This document shows positions 1 through 6,488 of a stretch of 9,344 nt of DNA, piece after piece. The translations under genes and the position numbers were made by a program. The notes beneath the pieces are model-generated. The model searched no databases and was not told the origin of the DNA. It saw only the letters and a program-made list of their open reading frames with translations. The stretch comes from DSM-111022 sp043424535 (GTDB lineage Bacteria; Bacillota; Bacilli; Lactobacillales; Aerococcaceae). Position 1 is the stretch's first letter. Every line of letters begins with the position of its first letter. The stretch spans positions 1-9,344 of the forward strand of contig JBHWOV010000030.1 in the NCBI GenBank assembly GCA_043424535.1, in the 5' to 3' direction.

Positions 1-435
1 TCTCTTGAATTTTGACAAATTACTCAGCACACCAAATTTATACTGAGAGTGATGAGAAGATAATGATTTATAATCTGTTGCAACTGAGTCGAAAGTTAAA
101 TCTGGCTTATAAACTTATTGATATATCAATCGATAAAAATACGCTTTGAGCCACGAGTTTTAAATTTTTTCATACTTTAGACGTTATAATGTTGCATCCA
201 TGCTTTAAGAATGACTATCATTACACATTATCAGCTAGTTAATCGAAAAAAATAAAAAATCCTTGAACCAAATTGGCTATAATTATGTTTGCTTCGACCA
301 TTAAAAGTCTAATTTTATAAGTCAACAACTTAAGGTTCCTCTAGGTAACATCCAGTAAGCCCCTTCACATTTAAAGAATAACAGCGTACTCAAGCGGGTT
401 CAGACTGATAATCGGGTTCTATCTGCATAAACATT
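1..435. other. Gene-poor flank beyond the xyl operon terminator
   Basis: I see no supportable gene here. The longest plausible open stretch on the plus strand runs from a TTG at 12 to a TGA at 147-149 (45 codons, with an internal ATG at 63). It looks mildly protein-like but has only a weak GAGA upstream of the ATG and matches nothing I recognise. A perfect 14-bp palindrome (ATTGATATATCAAT) lies at 117-130. Isolated TATAAT strings at 185-190 and 278-283 lack convincing -35 partners. The minus strand of 250-420 has only short open pieces broken by stops. It may be ordinary intergenic DNA or a decayed gene or insertion-sequence remnant. Confidence 0.5.
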
Positions 436-466
436 AAAAAAAGCCCAAAGATTTCATCTTTGAGCT
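436..466 (-). terminator. Intrinsic terminator of the xyl operon
   Basis: Read on the minus strand, an 11-bp stem (arms at 466-456 and 452-442) closes a GAA loop and runs directly into seven T residues (442-436). The only non-Watson-Crick position in the stem is a U-G wobble in the minus-strand RNA. The plus-strand RNA would have a C-A mismatch there and no U-run, so the terminator works in one direction. It lies about 70 nt after the stop codon of the PTS IIA gene, with no terminator-like structure noticed in the earlier short gaps. This supports the two PTS genes and the mutarotase being part of the xylose transcript. Confidence 0.9.
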
Positions 467-535
467 CAGAAATCGTCATCAACACAATTTGTCAAAGAAT
501 CCTTAATTCCTAAAAGAATATTGATCAAACTTATT

Positions 536-871
536 TTAGACAGAATCCAAACTATTTTTTTCTATTTCTGATAATCTAATATAAACATCAATAAACTCCT
601 TCGCCATATCAAACATCAAGGAAGCACTCATCAAATGATCCTCAGAATGAATGCTTAGTATATTAATATCTTCACTATATACTGAGGAGTCTAACATACT
701 TGTATGAATGTTATGAACCTTAATTAGTTCTTCTTTCGCATTATTAAGCAATTTCTCAGCTTCTTTAAAACGATAATTTTTAGATACTTGTGTTGCTTCA
801 GATACCATTAGTTTCACTTTTCCAGAACCAATTATAATTTGCATTAATTTTTGTTGATCCTCTTTATTCAT
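536..871 (-). CDS. PTS IIA protein, lactose/cellobiose family
   Basis: This 111-residue cytoplasmic protein has the length and helical, Glu/Lys-rich character of the lactose/cellobiose IIA family, whose members form three-helix-bundle trimers and pass phosphate from HPr to a IIB protein. The family signature is visible at residues 71-91: I-L-S-I-H-S-E-D-H-L-M followed by an amphipathic helix. His75 corresponds to the phosphorylated histidine (His78 of LacA from Staphylococcus aureus), and Asp78-His79 complete the conserved E/Q-D-H. The ATG overlaps the mutarotase stop in an ATGA (868-871), and GAGGT lies 6 nt upstream, inside galM. It is the last gene before the operon terminator. No IIC gene is present in the window, so its sugar is unknown. 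The active site looks intact. Context suggests a xylose-linked sugar or a regulatory role, which is inference. Confidence 0.9.
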   Translation of the reverse strand: MNKEDQQKLMQIIIGSGKVKLMVSEATQVSKNYRFKEAEKLLNNAKEELIKVHNIHTSMLDSSVYSEDINILSIHSEDHLMSASLMFDMAKEFIDVYIRLSEIEKNSLDSV

Positions 872-1923
872 ATTGTACCTCTATTTTCTAAAAATTGATA
901 AACTGTTTTACTAATAAAGGTCTCCCCAGCTTTTAGCACCGTATTCCCAAAATCATCATGATTAATAGCATCTGGAAACCCTTGACATTCAATAGCTAGT
1001 CCAGCAAACGGCAATAACTCTCGACCCCAAATTTTCATTGATGTATCGATTTTGTTGTGCGTATATAAAATTGCCACAGGTGCGTCAGTATACACCTTTA
1101 TCATCCGACCATTATCGTTATTTAACAAAGTAACTACTGGTTGTTTTTCATTATCTAATTTAAATGGTTGATCCAACCCTTTAAATGTTTTTATATCTAT
1201 GTGCTCACTATGAACTATTTCGTTTATAGATTGTGGTTTATTTAAATCCATTACAGTACCTTCGTCAAGAAACACATTTCCAGTTGGTATACCATCTTCT
1301 TCTAGCTTAATCATCCCTTCAATATTAGCATGCAAAATATGATTAATAACCGGCTTGGAATTATCGCCATTTAAATTAAAGTAAACATGATTGGTTGGAT
1401 TTACAAGTGTATCGCTTTCAGCTGTTACAGAATAATCAATTGTCCATTTATTATCTTCGTCGAAGGTGTGTTTTAGAATAAAATTCGTATTTCCAGGATA
1501 ATTGATTTTTTTATCGATATTTGTCAATTGAAAGATGATACTTATCTCGTTTTCTCGCTTTTCTATGCTATAATCAAATACTTGTATATCATATCCGTGT
1601 TGCCCACCATGTAAATGATTATCCCCATCATTTAAATCCAATTGATACTCTTTATTATTTAAACTAAATTTACCGCCTGCTATCCTTCCAGCAACAGGAC
1701 CAATTGTTGCTCCGTAATAGTATGAACGTCCATTTAATAATTCATCAATTGAAGAATAGCCAAGAATAATATTTTCTAGCCTGTTATTATCTCTAACTAA
1801 AAAGCGATTAATTCTAGCACCTAAATTTAAAAAACTAACACGATTACCCATGGAATTTTCAATGAATATTTCATCTACAAATTTTCTATCATTTATTGCA
1901 AATGATTCTATCCAATATTTCAT
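868..1923 (-). CDS. galM: Aldose 1-epimerase (mutarotase), probably acting on xylose
   Basis: This 351-residue protein interconverts the alpha and beta anomers of free aldoses in the cytoplasm. It fits the GalM family over its full length. Landmarks are G-R-I-A-G-G at 79-84, N-H-L-H-G-G with substrate-binding His105, N-P-T-N-H with catalytic acid His179, L-D-Q-P-F with Asp251 and I-E-C-Q with catalytic base Glu312. These align with His96, His170, Asp243 and Glu304 of the Lactococcus lactis enzyme. It has no signal peptide. In this operon the likely substrate is D-xylose, as for xylM of lactococcal xyl loci; substrate identity is inferred from position only. The start ATG overlaps the IIB stop (ATGA, 1920-1923) and has only a weak GGAT upstream, which suggests translational coupling to the IIB gene. 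Its own stop overlaps the IIA start in the same way. Confidence 0.93.
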   Translation of the reverse strand: MKYWIESFAINDRKFVDEIFIENSMGNRVSFLNLGARINRFLVRDNNRLENIILGYSSIDELLNGRSYYYGATIGPVAGRIAGGKFSLNNKEYQLDLNDGDNHLHGGQHGYDIQVFDYSIEKRENEISIIFQLTNIDKKINYPGNTNFILKHTFDEDNKWTIDYSVTAESDTLVNPTNHVYFNLNGDNSKPVINHILHANIEGMIKLEEDGIPTGNVFLDEGTVMDLNKPQSINEIVHSEHIDIKTFKGLDQPFKLDNEKQPVVTLLNNDNGRMIKVYTDAPVAILYTHNKIDTSMKIWGRELLPFAGLAIECQGFPDAINHDDFGNTVLKAGETFISKTVYQFLENRGTI

Positions 1924-2246
1924 ACTTGCATATCCAATACTTCTTGGGCTTTTTCTAAAACAGCTCCACTATTTAATAACTCATAATCTTCCTCATCAAT
2001 CATACCGAATGGAATGTTTTGGTCATTTAATAAATTGGATAAATCATTAAATTCATGTTCAATATGCGGTCCAATTAAAATACCATCCACTTTTCGATCT
2101 TTTAATACTTGAGTTAAGGTAATTGAAGGCGCAGAATAGATATGTAGTGGCATTTTTTTAAGTTTTGCTTCTTTTTGCATATTCCTAACCAATAAACCTG
2201 TTGTAATACCTGATGCACAAATTAACAATAGATGTTTATCTTTCAA
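1920..2246 (-). CDS. PTS IIB protein, lactose/cellobiose-like
   Basis: This 108-residue cytoplasmic protein has the Rossmann-like layout of lactose/cellobiose IIB proteins. A hydrophobic first strand (residues 5-9) ends in the phosphocysteine Cys10 and a P-loop. A helix at 17-30, strand 33-37, V-D-G-I-L-I-G-P at 53-60 and P-F-G-M-I at 79-83 follow. The P-loop reads C-A-S-G-I-T-T-G, whereas typical CelB-type proteins have C-S-A-G-M-S-T-S, so it is a divergent member with Gly17 in place of Ser. It would take phosphate from IIA and give it to a sugar bound to IIC, but no IIC is encoded nearby. The start is a TTG 2 nt after the xylB stop. The next Met (residue 24) would remove Cys10, so TTG is the only sensible start. 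It overlaps galM by 4 nt. Confidence 0.87.
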   Translation of the reverse strand: MKDKHLLLICASGITTGLLVRNMQKEAKLKKMPLHIYSAPSITLTQVLKDRKVDGILIGPHIEHEFNDLSNLLNDQNIPFGMIDEEDYELLNSGAVLEKAQEVLDMQV

Positions 2247-2248
2247 TC

Positions 2249-3751
2249 TTAGTCACCATCCAATTCTTGTAATTGTTTAGATATGCCTTTAGTGGCATCA
2301 TAAACATCACGATAAATATTATAAATTTTTTCGTACTTTTCTACATAATCCTTATTTGGTAGTACTTCATCAGTATATTCTACAAAATAATTTTTACACT
2401 CATCAAAGCTGTTATACCATTTTAAGCCCACAGCTGCGATCATTGCTGCGCCAGTTCCAGGACCTTCCTCTGCCTTTAACGTGACAACAGGAGTATTAAA
2501 AATATCGGCTTGTATTTGAAGCCAATCCTTATTTTTTGCACCACCACCAACAGATACGATTCTATTAAATTTTTTACTAGCAACCTCTCTCATAATTGTC
2601 TGAGAATCTTTTAAAGAAAAAGTAATCCCCTCTAACACTGCTCTTGTAAAATGATTTAAAGTATGAGAAGTATCGATTCCTAAAAAGGAACCGCGAACTT
2701 GTGAATCAACATGTGGAGTTCGTTCACCTACAATGTACGGTGTAAAAATTAAGCCTTCTGCTCCTGGTTCAATCATTGAAATATTATCAAGTAATTCTTG
2801 ATAACTTTGTTCTGATCCGAATGTTTTCTTATACCAGTCCAAACTATTCCCCGCTGCTAAGGTAACCCCCATAGAATAGTCACCTTCTTCCATTGCATGG
2901 TGAAACAAATGCAATTTTCCATTGTAATTTTTTAATGGTCTCTTTTCTGTTGCTAAAAATACACCTGAAGTCCCAATGCTCGCTAGTGCAACATCATCTG
3001 CTACTATCCCTGCACCAATGGCCGAACAAGCATTATCGGCTCCACCTGCAAATACTTTTATCGGATTTACAAAACCCAACTCTCGCTGTAATGTGATTTT
3101 AACATCACCAACATAACCTGTAGATGGTAATAATTTGGGTAAATATTCTATCGGTATATTGTATAATTCAGCAATAGTTTTCGACCAACTTCTTGAATCC
3201 ATATCGAATAATAAAGTTCCGGCTGCATCAGAATAGTCCATGTTCATCTTACCAGTTAACCAATATCGAATATAATCTTTAGGTAATAAAATATGGCGCG
3301 TTTTTTCCCATATTTCTGGTTCATTTTCTTGTACCCATAAAATTTTAGGTAACGTAAATCCCTCTAATGCAATATTTTTTGTAATTGAAAGTAGTGTATC
3401 TTTTTGTGTAGCCATAATTGCATCACATTGCTTTGTCGTTCTTACATCATTCCAAAGAATAGACGGTCTAAGAACCTCTCCATTCTCGTCGAGTAATACT
3501 AGGCTGTGCATTTGACCTGAAAAACTAACTCCCTTAAGTTTTTCTTTTAAATCTGGTACTTTTTTATTCAACATTATAAAAACTTTTTTTAAAGCTTCTA
3601 CCCAATCACTTGGATTTTGCTCACTAAACCCTGGCGCTGGATTTAATAATGGATAATCTGCAGAAGTAGATGTGATAAATTTTCCTGTCTTGTCAAAAAT
3701 AATTCCTTTTAAAGAACCGGTGCCTAAATCCAATCCTAAAACATAGCTCAT
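2249..3751 (-). CDS. xylB: Xylulokinase
   Basis: This 500-residue enzyme of the FGGY carbohydrate kinase family phosphorylates D-xylulose with ATP to D-xylulose 5-phosphate. The N-terminal actin-like domain opens with G-L-D-L-G-T-G-S-L-K-G (6-16), the phosphate-binding loop. S-G-Q-M-H (78-82) and I-L-W-N-D-V-R (98-104) match the xylulokinase substrate site, and the catalytic base is Asp239 in G-G-A-D-N. The second domain carries G-T-S-G-V (260-264), Y-I-V-G-E-R-T-P-H (339-347) and the FGGY C-terminal signature beginning V-G-G-G-A-K-N (401-407). Length is normal for XylB and no key residue is missing. The ATG has AGGAG 8 nt upstream and follows the permease stop by 11 nt. The M-H pair and I-L-W-N-D favour xylulokinase over glycerol kinase or gluconokinase, as does the operon. 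Confidence 0.95.
   Translation of the reverse strand: MSYVLGLDLGTGSLKGIIFDKTGKFITSTSADYPLLNPAPGFSEQNPSDWVEALKKVFIMLNKKVPDLKEKLKGVSFSGQMHSLVLLDENGEVLRPSILWNDVRTTKQCDAIMATQKDTLLSITKNIALEGFTLPKILWVQENEPEIWEKTRHILLPKDYIRYWLTGKMNMDYSDAAGTLLFDMDSRSWSKTIAELYNIPIEYLPKLLPSTGYVGDVKITLQRELGFVNPIKVFAGGADNACSAIGAGIVADDVALASIGTSGVFLATEKRPLKNYNGKLHLFHHAMEEGDYSMGVTLAAGNSLDWYKKTFGSEQSYQELLDNISMIEPGAEGLIFTPYIVGERTPHVDSQVRGSFLGIDTSHTLNHFTRAVLEGITFSLKDSQTIMREVASKKFNRIVSVGGGAKNKDWLQIQADIFNTPVVTLKAEEGPGTGAAMIAAVGLKWYNSFDECKNYFVEYTDEVLPNKDYVEKYEKIYNIYRDVYDATKGISKQLQELDGD
2253..2261 (-). promoter_or_regulatory. Ribosome binding site deciding the TTG start of the IIB gene
   Basis: On the minus strand GGATGGTGA lies within the last codons of xylB, and its GGTGA part ends 6 nt before the TTG at 2246-2244. 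It resembles GGAGGTGA and supports the TTG start, which is also required to keep the active-site Cys10. Confidence 0.6.
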
Positions 3752-3762
3752 TTCAAAAACTC

Positions 3763-4941
3763 CTAATCTACTTTTTTCCGAGAATAGATATCAAAAGCTA
3801 CTGCTAGTAAAAGCACGACACCTTTAATGGCTTGTTGCCAGTCAACACCGATTCCCATTAAAGACATACCATTATTAAGGACACCCATTACTAGACCTCC
3901 AACAATGGCTCCCATAACCGTACCTTCCCCACCATAAGCAGATGCTCCACCTATATAGCAAGCTGCAATTGCATCTAATTCGAAACCACCACCTGCTGTA
4001 GCAGTTGCTGCATTCAAACGACCTGAGAAAATAATGCCAGCGATCGCAGCTAGAATTCCCATGTTCATAAAACCAATCAGCTTTAATTTTTTAGTATCAA
4101 TACCAGATAAAGCTGCCGCTTTTTCATTGCCTCCGGTTGCATAAACACGACGACCGATTACAGTACGATTTGTAATAAAACTATATAACATAATTAGAAG
4201 CGCTAAAATGATTAAAACATTTGGCAATCCTTCATACAATGCCATTACATAAGAGAAGACTATCGCAATTACTATTACTGCTATCATTTTCCCATAAAAC
4301 TTTGTATTAGATTCAACTTTGATATCTTGTTCAATTTTTTTATTACGGTTATATATAGATATCATAACGTAAACTGCACCAACAATAACGCCTATAACTA
4401 AAGTGAAAATATGGACTGCGCTACCATTAAATACATCAGGAATAAATCCAGAGCTAAAAATCTGGTATTCTGGTGGAAATGGGGCTAAGGTTCGACCGTC
4501 TAATACAACAATTGTTAGACCACTAAATATTAATTGTCCTGCTAATGTTGCTATAAAGGCTGGCACATTAACATATGAAATGAAAAAGCCTTGAAATGCT
4601 CCGATGAGTGCACCGATTGCTAAACAGGCAATAATTGCTACCCCTGTTGGCATCCCCATGCGAATAATAAAAATTGCAGACAAAGCTCCTGTAAATGCAG
4701 CAACCGATCCTACTGATAAATCTACGTCACCTAATAAAATAACCATGAGCATACCAATCGCTAAAATAAGAATATAACTATTTTGCAGAATAACGTTCGT
4801 TATATTAACTGGATTTAAGAATACTCCATTTGTTAAAAATTGAAATGCTATGACTAATATTGCTAAAATATAATACATAGAGTATTTTTGAAAATTAGCA
4901 ACTAGCGCATCCAATGTTGATTTTTTTTGACTATTTTCCAT
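3763..4941 (-). CDS. mmsB: Permease of a multiple monosaccharide (xylose) ABC transporter, MmsB/GguB type
   Basis: This 392-residue integral membrane protein is the channel subunit of a sugar importer and belongs to the BPD_transp_2 family (XylH, RbsC, AraH relatives). Hydrophobic segments lie roughly at 23-37, 53-70, 76-95, 100-123, 126-147, 176-195, 219-256 (two), 287-306 and 325-385 (several). G-D-V-D-L-S-V-G at 71-78 is the family hallmark, and the cytoplasmic coupling loop Y-A-T-G-G-N-E-K-A-A-A-L-S-G is at 267-280. Details such as L-D-G-R-T-L-A-P-F-P-P (147-157), E-L-D-A-I-A-A-C-Y-I-G-G-A-S-A (321-335), N-N-G-M-S (356-360) and D-W-Q-Q-A-I-K-G (367-374) recall the GguB/MmsB branch more than E. 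coli XylH. It starts 1 nt after the ATPase stop, with GAGGTGG upstream. A single permease gene implies a homodimer. Xylose specificity is inferred from context. Confidence 0.92.
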   Translation of the reverse strand: MENSQKKSTLDALVANFQKYSMYYILAILVIAFQFLTNGVFLNPVNITNVILQNSYILILAIGMLMVILLGDVDLSVGSVAAFTGALSAIFIIRMGMPTGVAIIACLAIGALIGAFQGFFISYVNVPAFIATLAGQLIFSGLTIVVLDGRTLAPFPPEYQIFSSGFIPDVFNGSAVHIFTLVIGVIVGAVYVMISIYNRNKKIEQDIKVESNTKFYGKMIAVIVIAIVFSYVMALYEGLPNVLIILALLIMLYSFITNRTVIGRRVYATGGNEKAAALSGIDTKKLKLIGFMNMGILAAIAGIIFSGRLNAATATAGGGFELDAIAACYIGGASAYGGEGTVMGAIVGGLVMGVLNNGMSLMGIGVDWQQAIKGVVLLLAVAFDIYSRKKVD

Positions 4942-4942
4942 T

Positions 4943-6475
4943 TTATCCCACCTCTTTTGTCATGTATTCCATTAAAACTTCTTGATTTGCATCTTTAATA
5001 TCGATACAATTTGTTAGATGCCCAGCACTCATTGTGTAGATTCTATCGCACATACCTAACAATTCTGGTAACTCTGAAGAAATAATACATACAGCCTTAC
5101 CTGCATTCACCATTTCATTAATAATTTGATAAATTTCATATTTAGCCCCCACATCAATACCTCGAGTAGGTTCATCTAAAAATAAAATATCAGGGTTAGT
5201 TGTTAACCATTTAGCTAATACCACTTTTTGTTGATTACCACCACTTAAATTACCAACAGTTTGATAAATACTTGGTGATTTAATACGTAGAGACTTTTTA
5301 TAGTTCAATGAGTTTTGTGACTCTGCATGCTCATCCATTACTATTCCATTTGCAAAATCATCAAAGCTAGCCATCGCAATATTACGATGAATATCTTGAA
5401 TTAAATTAAGCCCATTACCTTTTCGATCCTCACTGACATATGCCATTCCCGCGTTAATTGCTTGAGATACAGTGTTGTTATCTTTTTTAACACCATCAAT
5501 AAAAATTTCACCAGAAATATTTTTACCATAACTTTTGCCAAACAAACTCATCGCTAATTCTGTACGTCCTGCTCCCATTAATCCCGCAATGCCAATTACT
5601 TCCCCCTTATTAATATGAAAATTAGCATTATTGATAATTTGACGATCATCGATAGTAGGATGATATACATTCCAATTTTTTACCTCGAATAAAGTATCAC
5701 CAACATTAGTATCTCTAGTAGGATATCGATCATTTAATTCACGACCAACCATTCCTTTAATTATTGTGTTTTCTGTAACATTATCTTTCTCTACACTTAA
5801 AGTTTCAATGGTTTCTCCATCTCGAATAATTGTTACAGAATCTGAAATTTGCATCACTTCATTTAATTTATGACTAATAATTATACAAGTTATTCCTTGA
5901 CGTTTAAATTCTTCCATGAGCTGTAATAAATTCTGACTATCATCCTCATTCAAAGATGCAGTTGGTTCATCTAATATCAGTAGATTAACGTCTTTAGCAA
6001 TTGCTTTCGCAATTTCAACTAACTGTTGTTTCCCAACGCCAATATCTCGCACTAGTGTTTCCGGATCTTCATCCAAATTTACAGCCTTTAATAATCCTTC
6101 TGCCTTTTTATACATCACATCATAATCTAAAATGTTTCCACCAGATGTCACTTCGTTACCGAGAAAGATATTTTCTGCAATTGACATCAATGGTACTAAT
6201 GCTAATTCTTGGTGAATAATGACAATGCCTAGCTCTTCACTTTCTTTAATATTATTAAACTTTTGCTTAGAACCTTGATAAATAATATCTCCGTCGTAAT
6301 CACCCGCAGGAATCACTCCGCTCAACACATTCATCAATGTCGATTTACCTGCTCCATTTTCACCACAGATGGAGTGAATTTCCCCTTTTTTTACTTTTAA
6401 ATTTACTTCTCTTAAGGCCTGGACTTTACCGAACGATTTTCCTATATTGTTCATTTCTAGAATATATGTTTCCAT
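4943..6475 (-). CDS. mmsA: Two-domain ATPase of the same sugar ABC importer, MmsA/GguA type
   Basis: This 510-residue protein contains two ABC ATPase domains in tandem, as is usual for monosaccharide importers (XylG, RbsA, MglA), and energises uptake from the cytoplasmic face. In domain 1, Walker A is G-E-N-G-A-G-K-S-T (38-46), the Q-loop is Q89, a degenerate signature G-V-G-K-Q-Q occupies 146-151, Walker B is L-I-L-D-E-P (166-171) and the switch histidine is His202. In domain 2, Walker A is G-L-M-G-A-G-R-T (298-305) with Arg in place of Lys, the signature is L-S-G-G-N-Q-Q (410-416), Walker B is L-F-L-D-E-P (431-436), and S-S-E-L replaces the switch histidine. This asymmetry, with one degenerate site, is normal for the family. 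The ATG has AGGTGA 5 nt upstream and lies 13 nt after chvE. Confidence 0.94.
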   Translation of the reverse strand: METYILEMNNIGKSFGKVQALREVNLKVKKGEIHSICGENGAGKSTLMNVLSGVIPAGDYDGDIIYQGSKQKFNNIKESEELGIVIIHQELALVPLMSIAENIFLGNEVTSGGNILDYDVMYKKAEGLLKAVNLDEDPETLVRDIGVGKQQLVEIAKAIAKDVNLLILDEPTASLNEDDSQNLLQLMEEFKRQGITCIIISHKLNEVMQISDSVTIIRDGETIETLSVEKDNVTENTIIKGMVGRELNDRYPTRDTNVGDTLFEVKNWNVYHPTIDDRQIINNANFHINKGEVIGIAGLMGAGRTELAMSLFGKSYGKNISGEIFIDGVKKDNNTVSQAINAGMAYVSEDRKGNGLNLIQDIHRNIAMASFDDFANGIVMDEHAESQNSLNYKKSLRIKSPSIYQTVGNLSGGNQQKVVLAKWLTTNPDILFLDEPTRGIDVGAKYEIYQIINEMVNAGKAVCIISSELPELLGMCDRIYTMSAGHLTNCIDIKDANQEVLMEYMTKEVG

Positions 6476-6488
6476 TTATTTCACCTAC

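Noticed and set aside
12..44. TTGACA (12-17) with TATACT (39-44) as a promoter
   Set aside because: The 21-nt spacer is too long for a normal sigma-70-type promoter.
185..190. TATAAT string as a possible promoter
   Set aside because: No -35-like hexamer at suitable spacing and no gene following. The same holds for the TATAAT at 278-283.
371..418. Short minus-strand peptide containing L-N-P-L-E-Y, reminiscent of the C-terminal end of IS3-type transposases
   Set aside because: Only 15 codons between stops, with no other transposase motif, terminal repeat or target duplication visible. The resemblance is too weak to call an insertion-sequence remnant.
1850..2050. 66-codon plus-strand frame across the IIB/galM junction
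   Set aside because: It is antisense to two supported genes with no ribosome binding site, a shadow of their codon pattern.
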